21,041 bases of DNA from an uncultured Acidimicrobiaceae bacterium (GTDB lineage Bacteria > Actinomycetota > Acidimicrobiia > Acidimicrobiales > RAAP-2). The notes beneath the pieces were generated by a model. The model ran no database searches. It was not told where the DNA came from and saw only the letters and a program-made list of their open reading frames with translations. The position numbers were made by a program, and so were the translations under genes. The DNA lies in NCBI GenBank assembly GCA_937894805.1, contig CALAYR010000060.1, positions 1 to 21,041 on the forward strand, read 5' to 3'. How positions within the stretch are numbered: the first letter of the stretch is position 1; every line of letters begins with the position of its first letter. This document shows, piece by piece, positions 1 through 7,372 of this stretch.

Positions 1-831
1 CGTCCGCCCGATGTTGTGCAGCTGGTGCGAGCGAAGATCGTGCACCTGAGTGCCGCGTCCGAGGTACGTCGTCCAGAGTTCGTTCTGTGCCCCTGTGCCC
101 TGGAATACGGCGTCGTTTCGGGCGCGGTCGTATGCGGCGCCCATACCAATGACGGACTGGTGCATGCGGGCGTCACGAGCCAAGGTCGTGGTCGTTCGAG
201 AAACGTACCAAGCACTGAGGTCGAGACGCTGGTATGTCGCCACGCTAAGAGAGGCGTTTTCATCCAAGTCGTATTCCGAAACAGGTACCACGAGGGCATC
301 GAGTCCCCCGGACCAAATCTCAATTACTCGAGCCGAGGCACTCTTTCCCAAAGAAATTTTCATGCGAGGAAAGGTGGCGCCCGCCGTGAGTGAGTGGAGG
401 ATCACTATGGACTCGCGGATCTCACTACCTGCTGTCACCTTGAGCGCAACGGTTCCAGGTGTCAGCGCACCATTGAGGACCACAAAGGAGTCATCCTCGT
501 AGCCCGCAATACTGCCGGCTTGATTAGAAGTCTCAACGGTCACGCCATCGAGGTGGCCTTCCACGCCCTGCAAAACACCATTGTGCGTACGCACTACGAC
601 CGAGCCAAGAGCGGCAATTGAACGTTCAAGCGCATCTCCGTCGTGCTTTAAGACCGGAGCGTCAACGCCGTACTGGTCGAGGTTAAAGAACTCGAGCGGG
701 GCGTACCGCCAGACTTCGTCAGTGGTCGTAGGAATGCCAGTTGCGGCAAACTCGGCCAGCATGGTCCGGCGCTCAGCAGCGTCTGACTGACCTTCAATCC
801 ATTGGGCGGCGGTGTCGAGAAATTTCGTCAT
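1..831 (-). CDS. sufD: Fe-S cluster assembly protein SufD (3' part cut by window edge)
   Basis: Partial gene of 277 codons reading leftward from an ATG at 829-831 and still open at base 1, so the C-terminus is missing. Translating the minus strand gives MTKFLDTAAQWIEG, then the VWRYAPLEFFNLD block typical of the SufD N-terminus. A beta-helix-type stretch follows, ending in HQLHNIGRT, just before where the family carries its conserved C-terminal core. SufD partners SufB and SufC in the cytosolic SufBC2D scaffold that builds Fe-S clusters. It lies on the same strand as sufB but about 2 kb away, with opposite-strand genes in between. Its 98-base upstream region is shared with the divergent isomerase gene; I see no clear Shine-Dalgarno sequence or TAnnnT hexamer at the leaderless distance. 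Identity is well supported by the N-terminal motif and the nearby sufB; sufC and sufS would be expected beyond the left edge. Confidence 0.88.
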   Translation of the reverse strand, partial: MTKFLDTAAQWIEGQSDAAERRTMLAEFAATGIPTTTDEVWRYAPLEFFNLDQYGVDAPVLKHDGDALERSIAALGSVVVRTHNGVLQGVEGHLDGVTVETSNQAGSIAGYEDDSFVVLNGALTPGTVALKVTAGSEIRESIVILHSLTAGATFPRMKISLGKSASARVIEIWSGGLDALVVPVSEYDLDENASLSVATYQRLDLSAWYVSRTTTTLARDARMHQSVIGMGAAYDRARNDAVFQGTGAQNELWTTYLGRGTQVHDLRSHQLHNIGRT

Positions 832-896
832 AATTAAGAATGCTTGGTAGCCCTAGCAGTCTAAAGGCGAGGCTGGTAGTTCCACCCCAAAGGCAA

Positions 897-924
897 TAGG
901 CTCTCGACATCTCAGATTCAGGAG
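897..924 (+). promoter_or_regulatory. -10 hexamer and ribosome binding site of the isomerase gene
   Basis: TAGGCT at 897-902 matches the -10 hexamer seen before three other genes in this window. AGGAG at 920-924 lies five bases before the ATG at 930. Unlike most other starts here, this gene therefore has a leader and a Shine-Dalgarno sequence. No convincing -35 is visible. Confidence 0.5.
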
Positions 925-929
925 TTCCT

Positions 930-1757
930 ATGTCGTTTGAATCATCAGTCCTATCCCTCGAAGTGCAGGGGCATGTTGCCACCCTCTGGTTAGACCGGGT
1001 CGAGGCTCGTAATGCCATGGGCCGGGACTTGTGGCAGGACTTGCCCCGGGCCGCCGCCGAAGTGGCAGCCAACAATGAGGTACGCGCCCTCATCATTGCG
1101 GCCCGCGGTCCTCACTTCACGGTGGGCCTGGACCTGAAGCAGATGGGCGGCACGTTGATGGGAGCGAGCGGCGAACGCTCGGCGGCCCAAAAGAGCGAGG
1201 CGCTCTATCGCGATGTCCGCCGCATGCAAGACGCCATTACATGCTTTGCCGAACTCAAGATCCCTGTGATCGCCGCGGTGCACGGATATTGCATCGGTGG
1301 TGGCATTGACCTCATCTGTGCTGCCGACGTTCGCTACGCAAGCTCTGACGCAATTTTCTCAGTACGCGAGGCGAAGGTTGCCATCGTGGCTGACCTTGGC
1401 ACTTTGCAGCGGCTACCCAAGATCGTCAGCGCCGGTCACGTTGCCGAATTGGCCTACACGGGTAAGGACATCGACGCGAATCGTGCCGAACGCATCGGAC
1501 TGGTCAACGACGTTGTTAGCGGATCTGCCGACGAGGTCTACGCCAAGGCGCTGGAACTCGCCAAGGAGATTGCGGCCAATTCACCGTTGGTCGTAGCGGG
1601 CACCAAGACCGTGCTGGCCGCCAACGAAGGCCGTACCGTACAAGAGGGTCTCGAATTTGTGGCCGCTTGGAACACGATGTATCTACAGAGCAACGACCTA
1701 ATCGAAGCGATGACTGCGTTTATGGAGAAGCGAGAGCCTACGTTCCGGGGAAATTAA
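930..1757 (+). CDS. Delta3,5-delta2,4-dienoyl-CoA isomerase-like crotonase
   Basis: A 275-residue crotonase-fold protein. Characteristic blocks are GPHFTVGLDL (residues 60-69, oxyanion-hole strand), HGYCIGGGIDL (118-128) and VADLGTLQRLPK (153-164). The last is the signature of dienoyl-CoA isomerases (ECH1 type) rather than ordinary enoyl-CoA hydratases. The three acidic residues used by rat dienoyl-CoA isomerase (Asp176, Glu196, Asp204) are matched here with identical spacing by Asp127, Glu147 and Asp155. The enzyme shifts 3,5-dienoyl-CoA to 2,4-dienoyl-CoA during beta-oxidation of odd-position unsaturated fatty acids. The ATG is supported by AGGAG five bases upstream. The stop overlaps the stop of the convergent gene within TTAA at 1754-1757. 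It sits between two suf genes without an obvious functional link. An alternative is a general enoyl-CoA hydratase of relaxed specificity, but the acidic triad argues for the isomerase. Confidence 0.85.
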   Translation: MSFESSVLSLEVQGHVATLWLDRVEARNAMGRDLWQDLPRAAAEVAANNEVRALIIAARGPHFTVGLDLKQMGGTLMGASGERSAAQKSEALYRDVRRMQDAITCFAELKIPVIAAVHGYCIGGGIDLICAADVRYASSDAIFSVREAKVAIVADLGTLQRLPKIVSAGHVAELAYTGKDIDANRAERIGLVNDVVSGSADEVYAKALELAKEIAANSPLVVAGTKTVLAANEGRTVQEGLEFVAAWNTMYLQSNDLIEAMTAFMEKREPTFRGN

Positions 1758-2095
1758 CGTTCCCAGAATTTCCAACGACGTCGACTCTTGTTCTGGTTGG
1801 CCTCTAACTGGGCACGACGCTCCTCGAACAACTGCGGCGCGACGGCTCCGACAATCTCACTCGCCGCCGCCAACACATCTTCTCGAGCGCCAGCGGTCGA
1901 GTCGGGAACTGTAGGCGTTGGCGGAGACACGAGGGAACCGTGGTCCCAGCCAACGTCGGCGAAGCGGCGCTCGTACATCACGCAGGAGTCCGGGCAGGAG
2001 AAGGGTTGATCCGGCGCTGCTCCCAGGACACAGAAGCGTGCAGTTTCGCCATTGGCGTAGGAACGACTCTGGAAGTGTTTGCACTCTTCTCTCAT
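1754..2095 (-). CDS. Small four-cysteine protein of unknown function
   Basis: I do not recognise this family. With the preferred ATG at 2095 the product is 113 residues; GGAG lies eight bases upstream. A longer reading to a TTG at 2179 adds 28 residues but would abut the GNAT start. The N-terminal third holds four cysteines in the pattern C5-x16-C22-x11-C34-x3-C38, including RFCVLGAAPDQPFSCPDSC and followed by YERR, which suggests a bound metal or Fe-S cluster. The middle is Pro/Thr-rich and the C-terminus is a basic, Trp-containing helix ending RRRWKFWER. It lies on the same strand as sufB and sufD and between them. That makes a link to Fe-S metabolism possible but unproven. Its stop is shared with the convergent isomerase gene in TTAA. 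Confidence 0.65.
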   Translation of the reverse strand: MREECKHFQSRSYANGETARFCVLGAAPDQPFSCPDSCVMYERRFADVGWDHGSLVSPPTPTVPDSTAGAREDVLAAASEIVGAVAPQLFEERRAQLEANQNKSRRRWKFWER

Positions 2096-2178
2096 CGCCA
2101 TAACTCCATCGTGCCACGCCGCGGGACCTAGGGCAAGGGAGTCCCCTGATTTACGTACCCCAGATGTAATCTTCGCCA

Positions 2179-2799
2179 ATGGACCAATTTCGGATCGACA
2201 CCAGGGAACTTGACAGCGCCGGCATCAACGAAGTGGCCGTCGTAGCGTCACGTGCCTTTTACACCGACCCCTTTTTCACGTTCCTATCGAGTCGATCTAT
2301 CACCCGATCACGCGGCTTAACGCTCTTCTTTAGAGGCAATCTGCGCCACTGGAAGACGGGGCGTATAGTGACCGTTCGCGATCAGGATGACCGCATTGTC
2401 GGGGCGGCCGCTTGGCTACCCACGGGTAAGTACCCCCAGCCGATCCTCACGCAGTTGGCACAGATTCCAGGAACTATTCGAGCGCTCTATCGCCGACCGC
2501 GGTCGCTCCTCCATGGCAATACCTTCATCAACGCCATTGCCAAGAACCATCCAAAAGAGCTTCACTGGTATCTCTTCTTATTGGTCGCTGACCCCGAAGT
2601 GCAGCGCCGAGGCATCGGCCAGATGTTGCTCGACGAGGCACTCACACAGATTGACACTGAAGGTGTGCCGACCTATTTAGAAACGCAAAAAGTTGACAAC
2701 ATCGCCTACTACCGACGCTTTGGATTTGAACTTCAAAACACCCTGACGCCAGTCAAGGGTGGTCCGTCGCTTTATGCCATGTATCGACCGGCTCGCTAG
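2179..2799 (+). CDS. GNAT-family N-acetyltransferase
   Basis: A 206-residue protein with a GCN5-related acetyltransferase fold. The acetyl-CoA binding motif A is seen at VADPEVQRRGIGQMLLDEAL (residues 136-155), with the pyrophosphate-binding Q142-R-R-G145-I-G147. The late motif NIAYYRRFGFE (174-184) is typical of motif B. The N-terminal layout (AFYTDPFF near residue 26) resembles the puromycin-acetyltransferase-like branch; the acceptor substrate cannot be predicted. The ATG follows TGTAAT at 2165-2170 by eight bases with no Shine-Dalgarno sequence, so translation may be leaderless. It is a single gene facing sufB, and both use the CTAG at 2796-2799 for their stops. Confidence 0.85.
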   Translation: MDQFRIDTRELDSAGINEVAVVASRAFYTDPFFTFLSSRSITRSRGLTLFFRGNLRHWKTGRIVTVRDQDDRIVGAAAWLPTGKYPQPILTQLAQIPGTIRALYRRPRSLLHGNTFINAIAKNHPKELHWYLFLLVADPEVQRRGIGQMLLDEALTQIDTEGVPTYLETQKVDNIAYYRRFGFELQNTLTPVKGGPSLYAMYRPAR

Positions 2800-4196
2800 C
2801 CGATCGATCCTTCCATCTGGAGTTCGATCAAGCGACTCCACTCCACGGCGTACTCCATGGGGAGAGTCCGCGTTACGGGCTCGATGAAGCCGTTCACGAT
2901 CATGCCCATGGCCTGACCTTCAGAAAGTCCGCGGCTCATGAGATAGAAGAGCTGGTCGTCACCGATCTTTGAAACCGTGGCTTCGTGACCGATGGAGGCG
3001 TCCTGCTCGCCGACTTCCATGTAGGGCTTGGTTTCGGATACGGAGTGTTCGTCCAAGATCAATGCGTCACAACGGACGAATGACTTCGAACCAGTGGCTC
3101 CCTCTTCGACCTTAACGAGGCCGCGATAGGTCGTCGTGCCGCCATCCTTCGAGATGGACTTGCTCACAATGGTGGAGGTGGTCTCAGGGGCGCAGTGGAC
3201 CATCTTGGCGCCAGCGTCCTGCATCTGGCCGGCTCCGGCGTAGGCCACGGAGAGCACTTCACCAGAGGCCTTGGGTCCCATGAGGTACACCGAGGGGTAC
3301 TTCATGGTGAGGCGAGAGCCAATGTTGCCGTCAATCCATTCGACACGAGCTTCCGCTTCCGCACGGGCCCGCTTCGTTACGAGGTTGTAGACGTTGTTCG
3401 ACCAGTTCTGAATCGTGGTGTACGTGATTCGCGAACCTTCGAGCGCGACGAGTTCGACCACGGCCGAGTGCAACGAGTCTGTCGAATAGACCGGAGCCGA
3501 ACAACCTTCGACGTAGTGAACCTGGCTACCCTCGTCAGCAATAATCAGCGTCCGCTCGAACTGACCCATATTTTCGGTGTTAATTCGAAAGTAGGCCTGG
3601 AGGGGCTGGTCGACAACCACGCCTGGTGGAACGTAGATAAACGATCCGCCAGACCAGACGGCTGAGTTCAGTGCGGCGAACTTGTTGTCGTTCGGTGGGA
3701 TGACGGTGCCGAAATACTTTTGAACCAATTCGGGGTACTCCCGAACTGCGGTGTCCATGTCCGTGAAAATGACACCGAGCGACTCGAGGTCGGCTCGGTT
3801 GCGGTGAAAGACCACTTCGGATTCGTACTGGGCGGTAACACCGGCGAGGTATTTGCGCTCGGCTTCAGGGATACCGAGCTTCTCGTAGGTCTGCTTAATG
3901 GCGTCGGGCAGGTCTTCCCAGTCGTTGACCTGATTCTCGGTCGGCTTGATGTAGTAGTAGATGTCATTGAAGTCGAGGTCGGGCATGCGATCGGCGAACC
4001 AGGGCAACATGGGCTTCTTCTCGAAACGCTTCAGCGCGTTGAGGCGGAACTTCTGCATCCAATCGGCTTCGTTCTTAATGCCGGACATCTCTCGAACGAT
4101 GGCTTCGTTAATACCCTTCTTGGGCTTAAAGACGACGTCATGTTCGTCGCTCCATCCAAGCTTGTATTTACTGAAATCTAGGTTTTCGACGGTCAC
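2796..4196 (-). CDS. sufB: Fe-S cluster assembly scaffold protein SufB
   Basis: A 466-residue protein of normal SufB length. The GTG at 4196 is preceded by AAAGGGG about five bases upstream, a good Shine-Dalgarno match, which fixes the start. Family blocks include SGGSFIYVPPGVVVDQPLQ (182-200), GCSAPVYSTDSLHSAVVELV (231-250), IQNWSNNVYNLVTKRA (262-277), and a C-terminal segment with Cys376 in VRCDALILDE, His404 in SIGHEAT and DDQLFYLMSRGLSE. Cys376 and the HEAT segment correspond to the region of SufB that meets SufD and is needed for cluster assembly in E. coli (Cys405). It acts in the cytosolic SufBC2D complex. In most actinobacteria sufB is directly followed by sufD; here a GNAT gene, a cysteine protein and an isomerase intervene, and no sufR regulator precedes it. 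Confidence 0.96.
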   Translation of the reverse strand: MTVENLDFSKYKLGWSDEHDVVFKPKKGINEAIVREMSGIKNEADWMQKFRLNALKRFEKKPMLPWFADRMPDLDFNDIYYYIKPTENQVNDWEDLPDAIKQTYEKLGIPEAERKYLAGVTAQYESEVVFHRNRADLESLGVIFTDMDTAVREYPELVQKYFGTVIPPNDNKFAALNSAVWSGGSFIYVPPGVVVDQPLQAYFRINTENMGQFERTLIIADEGSQVHYVEGCSAPVYSTDSLHSAVVELVALEGSRITYTTIQNWSNNVYNLVTKRARAEAEARVEWIDGNIGSRLTMKYPSVYLMGPKASGEVLSVAYAGAGQMQDAGAKMVHCAPETTSTIVSKSISKDGGTTTYRGLVKVEEGATGSKSFVRCDALILDEHSVSETKPYMEVGEQDASIGHEATVSKIGDDQLFYLMSRGLSEGQAMGMIVNGFIEPVTRTLPMEYAVEWSRLIELQMEGSIG

Positions 4197-4218
4197 AATG
4201 CCCCTTTATGGAGTTACC

Positions 4219-4233
4219 ACTACCTAGATAGTA
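4219..4233 (-). promoter_or_regulatory. sufB: sufB promoter -10 with overlapping near-palindrome
   Basis: On the minus strand TACTAT (4228-4233) is a good -10 hexamer, about 31 bases before the GTG. It overlaps a 14-base near-perfect inverted repeat at 4219-4232, ACTAcCTAGaTAGT, placed where a repressor would block polymerase. A weak -35 (TTGGCC) lies 15 bases further upstream. The palindrome could be an operator for an Fe-S or iron regulator; this is inferred from position only. Confidence 0.4.
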
Positions 4234-4280
4234 CTAACCCCACCGCTCGGCCAAGCACTTTCAGGTGGCAGAGTGGCAGG

Positions 4281-6425
4281 GTGACTCCAGCCCCACGTGC
4301 CCCCAAGCGACCCTTTGAAATAACCAGACACGGTGATACTCGTATCGACCCCTACTACTGGCTTATGGATCGCGAGAGTGAAGAGGTCACCGCGCTACTC
4401 ACGGCTGAGAACGCGTTCGTCGCGGAATCACTAGCCCACCTCAAGCCCCTCGAGTCAACCATCTTCGATGAAATCAAGGCTCGCGTCGTAGAGACCGATA
4501 CTTCAGTACCGGTCCGTCGAGATGGCTGGTGGTACTTCGATCGCACCAAGGAGGGTCTCGAGTACTCGATTAGCTGCCGCGTCCCAGCGGGTGACGATCT
4601 CGTCACGCCCCCCACAATCGACGTCAACTCCACACTCCCCGGCGAGCAGATCATCTTGGATGAAAACCTCGAGGCCGAAGGTCACGACTTCTTATCCGTC
4701 GGCATCTTGAGTGTCAGCCCGGACGACACCTGGGTCGCCGTCGGAACTGACACCAACGGCAGCGAACGTCATCGCGTCACCATTCGCCCACTGGACGGAC
4801 AGACCGCTTGCGCCGAAGTACTCACCGACGTCTACTACGGCTTCACGTGGGCCAGCGACAGTCGTCACATCTTCTACACCAAGGTTGACGAGGCCATGCG
4901 TCCGTGGCAGCTCTGGCGACACGAGATAGGCACGGAACAGTCGAGCGATGCCCTCATTCTCCAAGAAGAAGACCCGCAGTACTTCGTCGGCGTCAGTCGT
5001 TCACGCGACCGGCAGGTCATCATCGTCACGCTGTCTTCTTCGATGACTTCAGAGTCACGGTGGATTCCGGCCAATAACCCCACGGCTCCCCTGGTAATTC
5101 TTGACCAGCGTCAGCACGGCATTGAGTACGGCGTCGAGCACTACCAGTCGCCTTCGGGAGAGAACTTTTGGCTCAAGGTCACCAACGAGCAGGCCACTGA
5201 CTTTCGACTTATGGTGCGCGCGGAGTCCGAGAGTTCTTGGCGCGAACTGATTGGTGAGCGGAGCGGTAATCGCCTCGACGGTGTTGAGGCCTATGCGAAG
5301 TATTTGGTCTTGAGCGAACGTGTCGACGGCTGTGCCGCCGTGCGCGTACTGCCCCTGTTGACCTCTGGCGATCCCTTTGGTGACGGCCTCCTCGACCGCG
5401 GTTATCTCCTCACTTCCGGCGTCTCGCCCCACACGATTGTGGCGGCCGACACACCGACCTTCGACACCGAGTACCTCCGTATCGTGGAGACGTCACTCAT
5501 CACGCCTCGCCGCGTCGCCGATGTGAATCTCGCCACCGGCGAAATGATTACCCGCAAACAGCAGGAAGTTCGAGGCGGGTTTAACCCCGAGAACTACATC
5601 ACGGGTCGTATCTGGGTGCCGGCATCTGACGGCCACCTCATTCCCGTCTCCGTTGTCGCACGGCGCGACCTCGTCGTGCAGAACCCCGACGGCAACCTCA
5701 CGCCGACCGGCCAGGCGCCGATGCTCCTTGAGGGATACGGCAGCTACGAGATTTCCTTCGACCCGGCCTTCTCCGCCTTCCGTGTATCGATGCTGGATCG
5801 CGGTGTGATTTACGCCATTGCCCACATCCGGGGTGGTGGTGAAATGGGCCGAGCATGGTACGAAATGGGCAAGCTGGCACAAAAGCCCACGACGTTCAGT
5901 GACTTCGTCACCTGTGCCCGGTGGTTCATCAACCACCAGTGGACTTCCAGCGATCGCTTTGCCGCCCGCGGCGGTTCGGCCGGTGGCCTTTTGATTGGCG
6001 CCGTCATGAACTTAGATCCCACCCTCTTTACAGCCGTGGTGGCCGAGGTGCCATTCGTGGATGCCCTCACGACAATGCTCGATGCCTCGCTCCCCCTCAC
6101 GACGAATGAGTGGGAGGAGTGGGGTAACCCCGACGCCGACCCACTCGCCTACCGAACAATGAAGGGCTACTCGCCGTACGACAACCTTCGCTCGGAGCGC
6201 TACCCCACCCTGTTTGCTACTGGCGGTCTCAACGACTCCAGAGTTGGATTCTGGGAGCCGGCGAAGTGGGTGCAAGCACTCCGCGACGCCAATGAGAGCA
6301 ACGTGGCGTACCTCAAGATGGAGATGGGCGCCGGACACGGCGGACCTTCTGGTCGTTACGACGCTTGGCGCGACGAGGCGGCGGTCTACGCCTTCATCTT
6401 TGACGCGCTTGGCATTGTTGCCTAG
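4281..6425 (+). CDS. ptrB: Oligopeptidase B (prolyl oligopeptidase family, S9A)
   Basis: A 714-residue serine peptidase. Residues about 1-80 begin with the DPYYWL motif, a seven-bladed propeller follows to about 425, and the alpha/beta-hydrolase catalytic domain fills the rest. The triad is visible: Ser566 in GGSAGG, Asp652 in LNDSRVG and His686 in GAGHGGPSGR. Spacing agrees within one residue with E. coli PtrB (532/617/652). The block VVAEVPFVDALTTMLD and the acidic Glu610/Glu612 in NEWEEWGNP are specific to oligopeptidase B, which cleaves small peptides after Lys or Arg. In E. coli the equivalent glutamates are 576 and 578. There is no signal peptide, so it should be cytosolic. The GTG start is the first in-frame start before conserved sequence, but no strong ribosome binding site is seen. 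Its stop is shared with the convergent gene in CTAG at 6422-6425. Confidence 0.93.
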   Translation: MTPAPRAPKRPFEITRHGDTRIDPYYWLMDRESEEVTALLTAENAFVAESLAHLKPLESTIFDEIKARVVETDTSVPVRRDGWWYFDRTKEGLEYSISCRVPAGDDLVTPPTIDVNSTLPGEQIILDENLEAEGHDFLSVGILSVSPDDTWVAVGTDTNGSERHRVTIRPLDGQTACAEVLTDVYYGFTWASDSRHIFYTKVDEAMRPWQLWRHEIGTEQSSDALILQEEDPQYFVGVSRSRDRQVIIVTLSSSMTSESRWIPANNPTAPLVILDQRQHGIEYGVEHYQSPSGENFWLKVTNEQATDFRLMVRAESESSWRELIGERSGNRLDGVEAYAKYLVLSERVDGCAAVRVLPLLTSGDPFGDGLLDRGYLLTSGVSPHTIVAADTPTFDTEYLRIVETSLITPRRVADVNLATGEMITRKQQEVRGGFNPENYITGRIWVPASDGHLIPVSVVARRDLVVQNPDGNLTPTGQAPMLLEGYGSYEISFDPAFSAFRVSMLDRGVIYAIAHIRGGGEMGRAWYEMGKLAQKPTTFSDFVTCARWFINHQWTSSDRFAARGGSAGGLLIGAVMNLDPTLFTAVVAEVPFVDALTTMLDASLPLTTNEWEEWGNPDADPLAYRTMKGYSPYDNLRSERYPTLFATGGLNDSRVGFWEPAKWVQALRDANESNVAYLKMEMGAGHGGPSGRYDAWRDEAAVYAFIFDALGIVA

Positions 6426-6820
6426 CGCTGCGCCAACAGAGTTCCAGCCACCAATAAGACAGCGACAACGGCGAGGGCGAATCCGAGAATCTTGGCCGAA
6501 CCACGAGGCCACCGACTGCGCCTAGCCGAGCGATCTATCGCCCACTTCTCACGGGGAGAACTGAGGCTTGGGAAACTGGAAATCGATTCACCATTCTCGC
6601 CAAACACATAGTCCCTCGACGTGTCAATACTGGGACGCCGCAACTCCATGGATGGCAACGGGGGCATCTCGGAACCAACCACCCGAATGGTTGGACGCAC
6701 TTCGATGGTCGCAGGACTGGAAGGTCTGACAAAACGATTGGCGTCGCGACGAAGTTTCTTGATTCGGAGTCCCACGAGCAGTACCGGGATTAACCCAAGG
6801 GTGACCCACACGATGATCAT
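6422..6820 (-). CDS. Small membrane protein of unknown function with N- and C-terminal membrane segments
   Basis: A 132-residue protein I cannot assign to a family. Residues 1-19 form a hydrophobic segment followed by basic KKLRR, and residues 109-129 form a second one ending only three residues from the C-terminus. The polar middle of about 85 residues has Pro/Ser-rich stretches and a basic patch (RSARRSRWPR) just before the second segment. By the positive-inside rule both flanks are cytoplasmic, so the polar middle probably faces the cytoplasm. It follows the flavin reductase gene on the same strand after 36 bases and is probably co-transcribed with it. The ATG at 6820 lacks a clear ribosome binding site. 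Its stop overlaps that of oligopeptidase B within CTAG. Confidence 0.65.
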   Translation of the reverse strand: MIIVWVTLGLIPVLLVGLRIKKLRRDANRFVRPSSPATIEVRPTIRVVGSEMPPLPSMELRRPSIDTSRDYVFGENGESISSFPSLSSPREKWAIDRSARRSRWPRGSAKILGFALAVVAVLLVAGTLLAQR

Positions 6821-6856
6821 GCGATACCCAGACGGAAATCGGTGAACTCATGGCCC

Positions 6857-7333
6857 CTACACCGCAAAGGTTCCAAATCCCCCTCGGAAGTACAAGAGCG
6901 GAGCTCCCGAGTGCGCCGTTAAGTCGGTGATGGCCGCAACGACCACGTCGTGATCGCCATGCTCACTGAAACTTTCAATCGTCGCCTCTATGTGTGCGAT
7001 CGCGCCAGCAATGATCGGGGCTCCATTCGTCCCGGGCGACCACGCCACTGCGGCGAACTTGTCAATGCCGGATGTCGCAAAGGTTCGGGCGACCGCTTCT
7101 TGATCTTCACCAAGCACTGAAATAGCCAGAGAGCCCGCCCCTTGCATGCGGGGCCAGGAACTGCCGTTTCGTTGCGCGGCAAACGTAACGAGCAGTGGCT
7201 CGAGCGAAAGGCCGGCGAAGGACTGACAGGTGAACCCAACTGGTCCATCAGGCGTCACTGCGGCAATGACAACAACACCGGTGGCGAAGTGGCCGAGCAC
7301 TTCTCGGTACTTCGGGATTGAAAGTTCGGTCAC
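6857..7333 (-). CDS. Flavin reductase-like protein (FMN-binding split barrel)
   Basis: A 158-residue protein of the flavin reductase domain family (HpaC/HsaB type). Diagnostic blocks are HFATGVVVIAAVTPDG (residues about 14-29), GFTCQSFAGLSLEPLLVTF, the central SWPRM...LAISVL block, HGDHDVVVAAITDL and the C-terminal GAPLLYFRGGFGTF. Such enzymes reduce FMN or FAD with NAD(P)H, usually to supply a two-component monooxygenase; no oxygenase partner is in the window. The GTG at 7333 gives the usual family length and sits seven bases after a TAACCT -10-like hexamer. The open frame continues upstream into the opposite gene, but that extension has no family similarity. It is divergent from the alpha/beta hydrolase gene with a 39-base gap. 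Confidence 0.87.
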   Translation of the reverse strand: MTELSIPKYREVLGHFATGVVVIAAVTPDGPVGFTCQSFAGLSLEPLLVTFAAQRNGSSWPRMQGAGSLAISVLGEDQEAVARTFATSGIDKFAAVAWSPGTNGAPIIAGAIAHIEATIESFSEHGDHDVVVAAITDLTAHSGAPLLYFRGGFGTFAV

Positions 7334-7340
7334 GTTCGCG

Positions 7341-7366
7341 AGGTTACAGGCATCATTGAGTACCGT
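7341..7366. promoter_or_regulatory. Divergent leaderless promoters
   Basis: TAACCT on the minus strand (7341-7346) ends seven bases before the flavin reductase GTG. TACCGT on the plus strand (7361-7366) ends six bases before the hydrolase ATG. Neither start has a Shine-Dalgarno sequence, so both mRNAs probably begin at or near the start codon. Confidence 0.45.
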
Positions 7367-7372
7367 GGCGGT

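Noticed and set aside
16..502. Two plus-strand open frames at the left edge
   Set aside because: They lie antisense to sufD, whose minus-strand translation gives clear SufD sequence; they have no recognisable motifs.
3195..4181. Plus-strand open frames of 150-160 codons
   Set aside because: They are antisense shadows of sufB, produced by its codon bias, with no start signals or family motifs.
5055..6512. Several minus-strand open frames up to 166 codons
   Set aside because: They lie antisense to the intact oligopeptidase B gene, which has its full catalytic triad.
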